Positions 27,436 to 35,049 of a stretch of 64,000 nucleotides of DNA are shown one piece after another. The translations under genes and the position numbers were made by a program. Under the pieces are notes generated by a model. That model did no database searches. It was not told the origin of the DNA and saw nothing but the letters and a program-made list of their open reading frames with translations. Source of the stretch: Propionigenium maris DSM 9537 (GTDB lineage: Bacteria; Fusobacteriota; Fusobacteriia; Fusobacteriales; Fusobacteriaceae); the NCBI RefSeq assembly GCF_027925155.1, contig NZ_BSDY01000003.1, positions 1 to 64,000 on the forward strand, in the 5' to 3' direction. Each line of letters opens with the position of its first letter. The stretch's first letter is position 1.

Positions 27436-27828
27436 CTACCCCTTGTACCATACATAGAAGGCATCCATAGATACTATATACTCTATTAAACCGCTGTCCT
27501 CCATGGACTCAAGCATAGCCTCCATCTCCTCTGGATCCTCCTTCATCCTGGCCACAACATCTGCAGCTATCTCCTCCTCCTGACTCATCTTAAAGAAATA
27601 CTCCAAGAACTCAAGGGGCCCCTCAAAGGTATCCATTCCAAGCATGAGCTCTGAAAGGATCTCCTCGGTGAGATCTTCATACTGCTCCTCTACATACCCT
27701 ATCATCTTAGAAAGGGCTTCCAGCTGATCCTCATCTATCTTCTCCTTGGCTTCTCCCATAAATCTGTCGGCTCTCTCCAGGTCCCACAGCTTAATTAATT
27801 CATTTCTCAGTATATTGTAACTGTCCAT
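27436..27828 (-). CDS. Acidic protein of unknown function (130 aa)
   Basis: Not recognised. A strongly acidic, mostly helical soluble protein (runs such as EEQYEDLTEEILSEL and DPEEMEAMLESMEDS) without cysteine or transmembrane segments. The ribosome site GAGGAGGAAAT precedes ATG at 27828. It is divergent from the folate/peptidase fusion operon that starts at 27950. Confidence 0.6.
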   Translation of the reverse strand: MDSYNILRNELIKLWDLERADRFMGEAKEKIDEDQLEALSKMIGYVEEQYEDLTEEILSELMLGMDTFEGPLEFLEYFFKMSQEEEIAADVVARMKEDPEEMEAMLESMEDSGLIEYIVSMDAFYVWYKG

Positions 27829-27949
27829 TATTTCCTCCTCATAACTCTTGCAATAGCTTACCCCTTATTTTATCATATTTTTCACATCTTTATTAGTACC
27901 TTCTCCCATTATTGTCGTATAATCTATTAATCTAATTTAGGGGGTAACT

Positions 27950-29536
27950 ATGAAGGAAAAGAAAAGGATAAGGGAGCGGCTAATAGGCATGAGGGATGAC
28001 CTCTCACCTGTTGAGATAGATAAAAGGAGTGATACCATAGCCGAGAAACTCTATTCAGACTACAGGTTTAAGAAAGCTGAGACTATATTTATATTTACCT
28101 CCTTTGGTTCAGAGGTGGATACCCACAGGATTATAGAGGAACTTCTCTCCATGGGAAGATCCGTATGTATCCCCAAGATAATGGGGAAACACCTCATGGC
28201 AGCAGTAAGGATAGGTAGCCTTGAGGAACTAAGACCAAATAAGTTCGGTATACTGGAGCCGCTAGAGGGTGAGGAGGTAGCCCCTCAGGAGATAGACCTC
28301 ATTGTAGTTCCCGGGGTTGCCTTCGACAGGAGGGGATACAGGATAGGTTATGGAGGTGGTTTCTATGATGCCTTTATGTCCAGGGTCCCTGAAGTAGACA
28401 AGATTGCCCTGGCCTACGACCTCCAGCTCATAGACAGGATCGACAATGAAAGCTGGGACATAAGGGTGGACACCCTCATTACAGAATCCACCACCTACCA
28501 CTTTAAAAGGATAAGGGAGTATGGGATAGTGGTAGGGAGTATGACCCCTGGGCCCCTCAATAGGATTACCGATGTAGAGGGGGTTCTTGTGGGACACACC
28601 ACAATAGATACCCAGAGGAATAAGACCGGTGTAAGTTTAGTGATACCCTCCAGGGAAAACCCATTCCTTCATAAGCTGACTGCCTCTGCCTACGTATTAA
28701 ATGGTTTCGGAAAGACTACAGGACTTATTCAGCTAGAGGAGCTGGGACAGCTGGAGAGTCCCATAGCCCTTACCAACACCCTCTGTGTAGGCAGGGTTCA
28801 GGATGCCCTTGTGGGGCATATGATAGATTCATGCACCAGGGAGGGAGTGGAGCCCATCTCCCTGAATACTGTAGTAGCTGAGTGTAACGACTCCTACCTC
28901 AACGACATAACCCATAGGGCTATAGAGGAGGAACATCTCCTTAAAGCCATCTCCAATGCTTACAGAGACTTTTCCGAGGGAGATGTAGGTGGAGGAAAGG
29001 GGATGTCCTGCCACTCCCTTAAGGGGGGAATAGGCTCCGCCTCAAGGATAATAAAGGTAGGAAACAGGGAGTATACCCTGGGAGTACTGGTTCAGTCCAA
29101 CCACGGCCTTCTATCCGATCTTACCATAGGGGGAAGGAGGATCGGGAAGGATATCCAGGAGGTTCTCCAGACCCACGATAGGGTGGATAAGGGGTCTATA
29201 ATAACAATCATTGCAACGGACCTCCCCCTTACCTCGAGACAGCTCAAGAGGATCTGTAAGCGTGCTTCTGTAGGCATGGCTAGGACAGGATCCTATATGG
29301 GACACGGAAGCGGGGAGATCGTTATCGGGTTTTCCACCGCCAATAAGAAGGAACATTCAGGAGGAGACCCCATAGTGGAACATACCTCCCTGAGGGAGGA
29401 TCTCATGGACCTTCCCTTCAGAGGAGTGGGAGAGGCTGTGGAGGAGGCCATCCTCAACTCCATGGTCTGCTCCTCCAGAGTAGAGGGTGTGAGGGGAGCG
29501 AGGGAAACCCTTACAGACTTTATGTACCTGATCTAG
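27950..29536 (+). CDS. Fusion of 5-formyltetrahydrofolate cyclo-ligase and P1-family (DmpA) peptidase
   Basis: One uninterrupted 528-codon frame. Residues 1 to about 185 are 5-formyl-THF cyclo-ligase (KKRIRERLIGMRDDLS; folate/ATP loop GYGGGFYD at 133-140), which returns 5-formyl-THF to the folate pool. From about 186 (RIREYGIVVG...GPLNRITDVEGVLVGH) it is a complete DmpA-type aminopeptidase. DmpA enzymes self-cleave before the nucleophile; here this is Gly415-Ser416 in KGSIITIIATDLPL. Processing would release a folate-enzyme/alpha chain and a beta chain. It leads an operon with azlC 24 bp downstream. The pairing of these two activities has no obvious pathway logic. Confidence 0.85.
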   Translation: MKEKKRIRERLIGMRDDLSPVEIDKRSDTIAEKLYSDYRFKKAETIFIFTSFGSEVDTHRIIEELLSMGRSVCIPKIMGKHLMAAVRIGSLEELRPNKFGILEPLEGEEVAPQEIDLIVVPGVAFDRRGYRIGYGGGFYDAFMSRVPEVDKIALAYDLQLIDRIDNESWDIRVDTLITESTTYHFKRIREYGIVVGSMTPGPLNRITDVEGVLVGHTTIDTQRNKTGVSLVIPSRENPFLHKLTASAYVLNGFGKTTGLIQLEELGQLESPIALTNTLCVGRVQDALVGHMIDSCTREGVEPISLNTVVAECNDSYLNDITHRAIEEEHLLKAISNAYRDFSEGDVGGGKGMSCHSLKGGIGSASRIIKVGNREYTLGVLVQSNHGLLSDLTIGGRRIGKDIQEVLQTHDRVDKGSIITIIATDLPLTSRQLKRICKRASVGMARTGSYMGHGSGEIVIGFSTANKKEHSGGDPIVEHTSLREDLMDLPFRGVGEAVEEAILNSMVCSSRVEGVRGARETLTDFMYLI

Positions 29537-29560
29537 ATAAATTTAAGTAGGAGGTATGCC

Positions 29561-30277
29561 ATGTCAAAGGAACTGAAAAGGGGAGTGATTATGGGAGTTC
29601 CCATTGCTCTTGGCTATATCCCCATCGCCATGACCTTTGGAGTTTTGTCCAAAACTGCAGGAGTAACCCTGGGGGAGTCCTTTCTCTTCTCCTCTATGGT
29701 CTATGCCGGTGCCAGTCAGTTTATGGCTATAAATATGATTATGCTGGGCAGTGGCTTTCTACAGATTGTAATTGCCACCCTCCTGTTAAACCTCAGGCAC
29801 TTCTTGATGAGCGCCTCCCTCTCTCAGAGGATGGATATAAAGGGATCAAAGCTTCTCCCCTTCATCTCCTTTGGGGTTACCGATGAGGCCTTCTCCATGG
29901 CTTCATCCTGTGAGGGAAGAATAGACACCCTTCTCTTCATGGGAATTCACCTGATTATATATACATCTTGGGTTGCAGGAACCATTCTGGGGTATCTTGC
30001 AGGAGAGATACTTCCATCATCTCTGAGCAGTAGCATGGTGGTGGGACTATATGCCATGTTTATAGCCATCCTTACTCCCCAGATGAAGGGTTCCAAAAGG
30101 ATATCTTTTCTGGTATTTCTTTCTGGCCTTATAAATACTATAATTAAAAGTAGGGAGCTTCTTCCCAGGGGATGGGATATTGTGGCTACTATTTCAATAG
30201 TAGCTCTTATAGGAACCCTTACAGAGGAGAAAAAACAAGGAGTTATTGGTGAGAGGGAGCTAGAGGATGAGAGATAA
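29561..30277 (+). CDS. azlC: AzlC-family branched-chain amino-acid exporter, large subunit
   Basis: A 238-residue inner-membrane protein with about six segments; LGYIPIAMTFGVL at the start and VYAGASQFMAINMI are family signatures. AzlC works with the small subunit AzlD to export branched-chain amino acids or analogues. The azlD gene overlaps its 3' end by 11 bp. Confidence 0.87.
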   Translation: MSKELKRGVIMGVPIALGYIPIAMTFGVLSKTAGVTLGESFLFSSMVYAGASQFMAINMIMLGSGFLQIVIATLLLNLRHFLMSASLSQRMDIKGSKLLPFISFGVTDEAFSMASSCEGRIDTLLFMGIHLIIYTSWVAGTILGYLAGEILPSSLSSSMVVGLYAMFIAILTPQMKGSKRISFLVFLSGLINTIIKSRELLPRGWDIVATISIVALIGTLTEEKKQGVIGERELEDER

Positions 30278-30581
30278 TATTATATTTATTATTTTTGGAA
30301 TGTTCATGGTAACCTATATCCCCAGACACCTTCCCTTCATGATCTCTAAGAGGTTTACCTTCCCTGCGAGAGTAAAGACTTTTCTCACCTATATACCTGC
30401 AGCGGCTCTTGGTGCTCTCATTCTTCCCGATGCCTTTCATGCTGTGGAGGGAGAACCCCTGGCTTCAGCCTTAGGGGTTGCAGGTGCAGTAATACTGAGC
30501 TATACTCAGAGAAACATCTTTATAACGGTAGCAGGATCTATTGGAATAACATATATTACACTTAATTTTTTAGCGGGGTGA
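30267..30581 (+). CDS. azlD: AzlD-family small subunit of the amino-acid exporter
   Basis: A 104-residue, three- to four-helix membrane protein with the AzlD pattern TYIPRHLPFMI near the start and LTYIPAAALGALI in the middle. It overlaps azlC and is followed 4 bp later by an ASCH-domain gene. Confidence 0.87.
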   Translation: MRDNIIFIIFGMFMVTYIPRHLPFMISKRFTFPARVKTFLTYIPAAALGALILPDAFHAVEGEPLASALGVAGAVILSYTQRNIFITVAGSIGITYITLNFLAG

Positions 30582-30585
30582 TATT

Positions 30586-31053
30586 ATGATAAGAATAGAG
30601 GATCCATCCATAGGGATTATGCGTAGGAAATACCTCTCATCCTTAGGTTTAGAGGAGGGAGATAGATACTTTACCACCTGGCACTTCTCCGACAATCGGA
30701 GGGATGCAGATGAACTGGCTCACCTTGTTAAGTCCGGTATAAAAACAGCCACTTCCTCCCTGTGTGAGATGTATGATATCGATGAGGAGGACACCCTTCC
30801 CAAGGTGGGAGAGTACTCTGTAATTACAAACTGGGAGGGAAAAGCTCAGTGTATTATAGAGACGGTGGAGGTTACCCTTCTTCCCTTCAGGAAGGTAGAG
30901 GAGGAGTTTGCATATTTAGAGGGGGAAGGAGACAGGTCTCTGGAGCACTGGAGAAGGATGCACAGGGAGTTTTTTCAGAGGGAGCTGAAGGATCAGACCT
31001 TTTCAGAGGATATGCTGGTAGTATGTGAAAAATTCAAAGTTGTATATAAATAG
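30586..31053 (+). CDS. ASCH-domain protein
   Basis: A 155-residue soluble protein. The core HLVKSGIKTATSSLCEMY followed by PKVGEYSVITNWEGKAQCIIETVEV fits the ASCH fold (PUA-like), predicted to bind RNA or modified nucleotides; some members hydrolyse acylated cytidines. The gene sits in the azlCD operon between azlD and a PhnA-like gene. Its link to amino-acid export is unknown. Confidence 0.75.
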   Translation: MIRIEDPSIGIMRRKYLSSLGLEEGDRYFTTWHFSDNRRDADELAHLVKSGIKTATSSLCEMYDIDEEDTLPKVGEYSVITNWEGKAQCIIETVEVTLLPFRKVEEEFAYLEGEGDRSLEHWRRMHREFFQRELKDQTFSEDMLVVCEKFKVVYK

Positions 31054-31062
31054 GAGGATATA

Positions 31063-31464
31063 ATGGCTAGAGGATATGATAACGACAGAGAGAGAAAATC
31101 AAAGGTAAGTTTTTTTGGAAAGGATCTTGCCCGAAGATCTAAATCATGCTGTGAACTTTGTGAGGTAAGCGGAGAGAAGTTAGAGGTCTTTGAAGTACCT
31201 CCAGTACCTGAGGAACCCGACTTCGACAGATGTATCTTCATATGCAGTTCATGTAAAAACCTGCTGGAAAACATCGACAAAGCCGATGAAAATGATGTGA
31301 GATTTTTAAATAACTCCATATGGAGTGAGGTTGAGATGGTAAAAGCTGTTTCAGTTGCTGCTCTCAGAAAGCTGGAAGCTAAGCATCCATGGGCTTCAGA
31401 TATCTTAGACACTGCCTATATCGACGTGGATATAGAGGAAAAGATAGACGGGATAGACCTTTAA
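31063..31464 (+). CDS. PhnA/YjdM-like zinc-ribbon protein
   Basis: A 133-residue protein with an N-terminal zinc ribbon, RSKSCCELCEVSG ... FICSSCKNL, and the EVPPVPEEP motif seen in PhnA/YjdM-type proteins. The C-terminus (IDVDIEEKIDGIDL) is acidic. The historical phosphonate link of PhnA is not reliable. It closes the five-gene operon that starts at 27950; a strong terminator follows. Confidence 0.7.
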   Translation: MARGYDNDRERKSKVSFFGKDLARRSKSCCELCEVSGEKLEVFEVPPVPEEPDFDRCIFICSSCKNLLENIDKADENDVRFLNNSIWSEVEMVKAVSVAALRKLEAKHPWASDILDTAYIDVDIEEKIDGIDL

Positions 31465-31519
31465 GTTATTCCAGCTTTTTCCACCTCATATAAAGTATTA
31501 TTTTAGTCCTTTAAAGAGA

Positions 31520-31567
31520 ATGGAGCTTTCCTCAGAATGAAGTAAATCATTCTGAAGAAAGCTCCAT
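31520..31567. terminator. Long terminator hairpin between the PhnA-like gene and the response regulator
   Basis: ATGGAGCTTTC...TCAGAATGA pairs with TCATTCTGA...GAAAGCTCCAT, a stem of about 20 pairs, with T-rich tails on both sides. It lies between converging genes and can serve both. Confidence 0.88.
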
Positions 31568-31571
31568 CTTT

Positions 31572-32237
31572 TTATCTTATTGTATAACCTACCCCTCTAA
31601 TTGTCTTTATAAGTTTTTCCTCATGTCCCCTGTCTACCTTATCCCTAAGATATTTTATATACACATCCAGTACATTGGGATTGGAGTAATCTGCATCTCC
31701 CCATATTTTCTCCAATATCTTTTCACAGCTCATGGCAATACCACTATTTATTACCAGGTACTCTAAAAGATCGAACTCCTGCTTAGATAGCTCTATCTCT
31801 CTACCTGCCCTTGTTACGATTCTTTTTTTCGGATCCACCACCATATCCCTATATGTTATAATTTTTTCCTCATCGTTACTGGTTTTTCTCAAGTTAGCTC
31901 TTATCCTTGCAGCTAACTCTCCATAGTTAAAGGGTTTAACCACATAATCATCTGCCCCAGTATCCAGCCCTATTATCCTGTCGCTTATATCATCCTTTGC
32001 AGTTACCATTATAATAGGTACATCCGACTCCCCCTTTATCCTTTTACACACCTCATAACCATCTATCTTAGGTATCATCACATCCAGAAGTACAAGATCA
32101 TAGTTCTCCTCCCTAAACTTCAGGAGACCCTCGAAACCATCCCTTGCTATATCCAATCTATATCCCTCATATGAAAGCTGCAGCTCTAATACCCTTGCAA
32201 GCTTTTTATCATCCTCTACTATCAGTATCCTCTTCAT
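31572..32237 (-). CDS. OmpR-family response regulator
   Basis: A 221-residue regulator: acidic pair VEDDKK, phosphorylation Asp in LVLLDVMIP near residue 52, Lys in VVKPFNY, and winged helix (LSKQEFDLLEYLV...IWGDADYSNPNVLDVYIKYLRDKV...IRGVGYTI). Its start overlaps the kinase stop by 4 bp; kinase comes first in the operon. Confidence 0.88.
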   Translation of the reverse strand: MKRILIVEDDKKLARVLELQLSYEGYRLDIARDGFEGLLKFREENYDLVLLDVMIPKIDGYEVCKRIKGESDVPIIMVTAKDDISDRIIGLDTGADDYVVKPFNYGELAARIRANLRKTSNDEEKIITYRDMVVDPKKRIVTRAGREIELSKQEFDLLEYLVINSGIAMSCEKILEKIWGDADYSNPNVLDVYIKYLRDKVDRGHEEKLIKTIRGVGYTIR

Positions 32238-33607
32238 TCCCTTTCCTCCCTCTGGAAAACTATTCTGAATGTACTTCCTACTCCTACTTTACTTTCCACA
32301 TCTATACTACACCCATGGATCTCAGCTAGCTTACTTACAATTGAAAGCCCTAGCCCCATACTTCCCTCATCTCTATTTCTAGCCTTGTCTCCCCTGTAAA
32401 ACCTTTCAAAAACCTTCTTCCTCTCCTCTTGGGTCATTCCCCTGCCAAAATCCCTTACATATAGGATACCCTTCTCCTCCTCGGTATATCCTCCTATCTC
32501 GATACCACTATCCCTACCGTACTTAATGGCGTTATCAACAAGGGATCTCAGCATCTGAAGTACCATATTTTGATCGCAAAAGACCTTCATTCCCTCCACA
32601 ATATTAAGATTGATCCCAGGTCCCCCTGCAAAGGAGGAATAATCCCTTCTTAACTTCTCCAGAAGTTCCCGGACATCGAGCTCTCCTCTTTCTACCTTGA
32701 AGCCTTCCAGATCTCCCCTTGCAAGGAAGAGGAGTTTATCTATCATCCTTCTCATGTTTTCATTTTCTTCCTCTATTGCTTCTATTGCTTCATCCACTAG
32801 GGCTTCATCCTGACCTCCCATCCGCCTGTAGATATCCAGGTATCCCTTCATCACAGCTATGGGAGTTCTCAGTTCATGGGAGATATTGGAGATAAACTTT
32901 CTCTGGTTTTCAAAGGAACCCTCCAGCCTCTCCAGAGCATTGTTGATAAGCTTGGAAAGCCTTACAAGCTCATCCTCCACCCCCTCCACTGGAAGCCTCT
33001 CACTGAGGTTTTCCGAGGTAATCCTTTCAGTAATATCACTTATCTTAGTTATAGGCCTTACCAGGCTGTTTCCCGTCCTAATTCCTGCACCGAGGGATAT
33101 CACTAATCCTAAGAGTTCTACTATTACAAGAGCCTTTACCAGTATCTTAAGGTATTCCTCGTAATCTGTGACTAAGACATACTCTATCAGATATTCGGTT
33201 CCCTCATAGTCATAAGTTTCACTCAGATAGAAGTACTCCTCCCTATCCTCTCCGTCTATGAGAATAGTTTTTTTAGATCCCCTTACAGCTTCTTCTACCT
33301 CCAAGGGAAGGCCTCCCGCTTCCCTTTCATCATTTAGGGATATCCTTATAAAGAAGTTCCCAGAGTGCTCCCTGATACTCTTCATCTCCTCCTCTATTCT
33401 TTCCCGGGATACGACCCTCCTCTCCCTGTGAAGGCCCTCCATCCTCTCTATAAAAAAATCTCTGTTAGTTTCCAATATCTCCTTTTTATTCCTTATAATC
33501 ATCCCTGCACTGAACACATATATCATAATATTTAGGAGTAAAAGAGTTCCTAGAAATACTCCTACATAGGTAAAAACTATCCTGTTTCTTATACTTTTAA
33601 ACTTCAT
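32234..33607 (-). CDS. Sensor histidine kinase
   Basis: A 457-residue kinase from the ATG at 33607 (MKFKSIRNRI), which follows a GGGGGAGAGAG ribosome site; a TTG 42 bp upstream would add 14 poorly fitting residues. It has TM1 near 11-31, an extracytoplasmic sensor rich in Arg/Glu, TM2 near 155-175, a HAMP domain, the H-box FISNISHELRTPIAVMKG, and HATPase motifs (LVDNAIKYG, DFGRGM, MGLGLSIV). It is the partner of the adjacent regulator. Two genes upstream encode a periplasmic protein and a polyferredoxin, which may be part of the sensed process. Confidence 0.87.
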   Translation of the reverse strand: MKFKSIRNRIVFTYVGVFLGTLLLLNIMIYVFSAGMIIRNKKEILETNRDFFIERMEGLHRERRVVSRERIEEEMKSIREHSGNFFIRISLNDEREAGGLPLEVEEAVRGSKKTILIDGEDREEYFYLSETYDYEGTEYLIEYVLVTDYEEYLKILVKALVIVELLGLVISLGAGIRTGNSLVRPITKISDITERITSENLSERLPVEGVEDELVRLSKLINNALERLEGSFENQRKFISNISHELRTPIAVMKGYLDIYRRMGGQDEALVDEAIEAIEEENENMRRMIDKLLFLARGDLEGFKVERGELDVRELLEKLRRDYSSFAGGPGINLNIVEGMKVFCDQNMVLQMLRSLVDNAIKYGRDSGIEIGGYTEEEKGILYVRDFGRGMTQEERKKVFERFYRGDKARNRDEGSMGLGLSIVSKLAEIHGCSIDVESKVGVGSTFRIVFQREERE

Positions 33608-33655
33608 CTCTCTCCCCCTTAAACCAAGTATAACACATGGTCCTTCCAAGTCAAA

Positions 33656-33673
33656 AAGCCGGTTCCCCGGCTT
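33656..33673 (-). terminator. Terminator hairpin between the periplasmic-protein gene and the kinase gene
   Basis: AAGCCGG-TTCC-CCGGCTT followed by TTTTT on the minus strand. It lies just after the periplasmic gene stop, so kinase/regulator transcription needs read-through or a promoter within the 50 bp before 33607. Confidence 0.75.
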
Positions 33674-33676
33674 CTT

Positions 33677-34039
33677 CTAGTATTTCTTAGAGAGAATATT
33701 TTCATCCTCATACTGGGCCACAACCCTCACAGGCTTCTCAAAATCCTCCTTCATATCCACAGCTGCCCTCTCTGCAACCTCCTCTACTGCATCTTTCAGA
33801 TCAACCTCTCCCCTCCTGAAGAAGTTATCCTCCACCTCTATCTCCAGAAGAATAAAGTTTCCGAGGTCCCTCAACTCATACTCCATCTCATAGTGCTTCC
33901 CACCAGCCTCCACATATGGATACTCCTTCTCAAGTACCCTCTCATCCCTCTCCATTACATCCTCTCCATGGCTGGCCATAGCTGAAGTGGAAGTTACCAC
34001 CATACCTACTACCATTAATATTCCAATTAATTTTTTCAT
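33677..34039 (-). CDS. Small periplasmic protein of unknown function
   Basis: A 120-residue protein with a clear signal peptide (MKKLIGILMVVGMVVTSTSAMA). The mature part is highly charged (EDVMERDERVLEKEYPYVEAGG...VDLKDAVEEVAERAA) without cysteine; I do not recognise the family. ATG at 34039 is nine bases after AGGAG; the in-frame ATG at 34048 touches the ribosome site and is less likely. It sits between the polyferredoxin and the kinase genes on one strand. Confidence 0.65.
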   Translation of the reverse strand: MKKLIGILMVVGMVVTSTSAMASHGEDVMERDERVLEKEYPYVEAGGKHYEMEYELRDLGNFILLEIEVEDNFFRRGEVDLKDAVEEVAERAAVDMKEDFEKPVRVVAQYEDENILSKKY

Positions 34040-34092
34040 CCTTCTCATCTCCTATTATAACCTGCTAATCTTAGAATTTTCTTAGAATACTA

Positions 34093-34884
34093 TCAGTGGA
34101 CTAACTTAAGGGCTATATATGTTGCTATAAAGTAGATTAACAGCACTCCCACTGAAAACCTTCTCACATCCACTTCTTTTCCCATGAAATCCAGGGAAAG
34201 AGCATCTATCTTAGAGGGACAGGTCTCTCCGTCTACACAGTTAAAGCATGATATACAATCCTCTCCGCATATTCTCTCCTTCTTGGATACCTCTATCTTC
34301 ATAGGACACTCCCTGTTACACCTCCCACAGGATACACACCTCTTTGTATCTCTTTGGATTGCAAGGCTCGGGATAAACCTGTGTATTATATTATACATAG
34401 CCTTCTGGGGACAGGCATACTTACAGAAGAACCTTGGAATTACCAGGGGCACCATAATTATCATGTATTTTTTCATCTTAAGAAATGTAAAGGAAAGGGC
34501 AGATCCCTTATAGATCTCCACATGGTTTCCAAAGAAGTAATCATATCCCCCGAAAATAATAAGATATATAAATCCAGCTAAAAATATATATTTGAGAAAC
34601 CTGAGCCTCCTGTCCCACTTCCCCTGAGGCAAAACCTGCACAGAGGGAAACAAACTCCTTCCTATCCTCTCAACAAAGTAACTTAGATTTCCAAAGGGAC
34701 ACAGCCACCCACACCAGAAACTGCCAAATACTATAAAGGATATAAAGGTGACTACCTCCACCTCAAACTCTATCTCCACTCCAAACATACTTTGGGTAAA
34801 CCATCCAAACCAGGGAACCAGCAGTACCACCGTTAAGAATCTTACAAAATCCCTTAACTCTCTTACCTTTATCTTCTCGATCAT
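34093..34884 (-). CDS. NapH/CcoG-like membrane polyferredoxin
   Basis: A 263-residue membrane protein with four to five helices. It carries membrane-side CxxxCP motifs (WCGWLCPFGN and CKYACPQKAM) and two [4Fe-4S] ferredoxin clusters: CVSCGRCNRECP and CGEDCISCFNCVDGETCP. Such proteins move electrons from the quinone pool or cytoplasm to the periplasm. No nitrate reductase or cytochrome oxidase genes are nearby. The neighbour downstream is a periplasmic protein, a plausible electron acceptor partner only by position. Confidence 0.82.
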   Translation of the reverse strand: MIEKIKVRELRDFVRFLTVVLLVPWFGWFTQSMFGVEIEFEVEVVTFISFIVFGSFWCGWLCPFGNLSYFVERIGRSLFPSVQVLPQGKWDRRLRFLKYIFLAGFIYLIIFGGYDYFFGNHVEIYKGSALSFTFLKMKKYMIIMVPLVIPRFFCKYACPQKAMYNIIHRFIPSLAIQRDTKRCVSCGRCNRECPMKIEVSKKERICGEDCISCFNCVDGETCPSKIDALSLDFMGKEVDVRRFSVGVLLIYFIATYIALKLVH

Positions 34885-35013
34885 ATCTTCCTCCTTCTCA
34901 ATTATATCAATATACTATAGCCTTTAAATTAGGCCATCCTTTGATCAAGCTTAGAATTCTATTAGAAGAAGTGCAGCTTAGGATAAAATACCTTAAATTA
35001 AATCTTAAAAAAT

Positions 35014-35044
35014 AAAAAAACCTGAAAATTAATCCAGGTTTTTT
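35014..35044 (-). terminator. Terminator after the AhpF-like reductase gene
   Basis: AAAAAACCTG and CAGGTTTTTT are exact complements around a ten-base loop, 6 bp after the stop. Confidence 0.85.
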
Positions 35045-35049
35045 GACTC

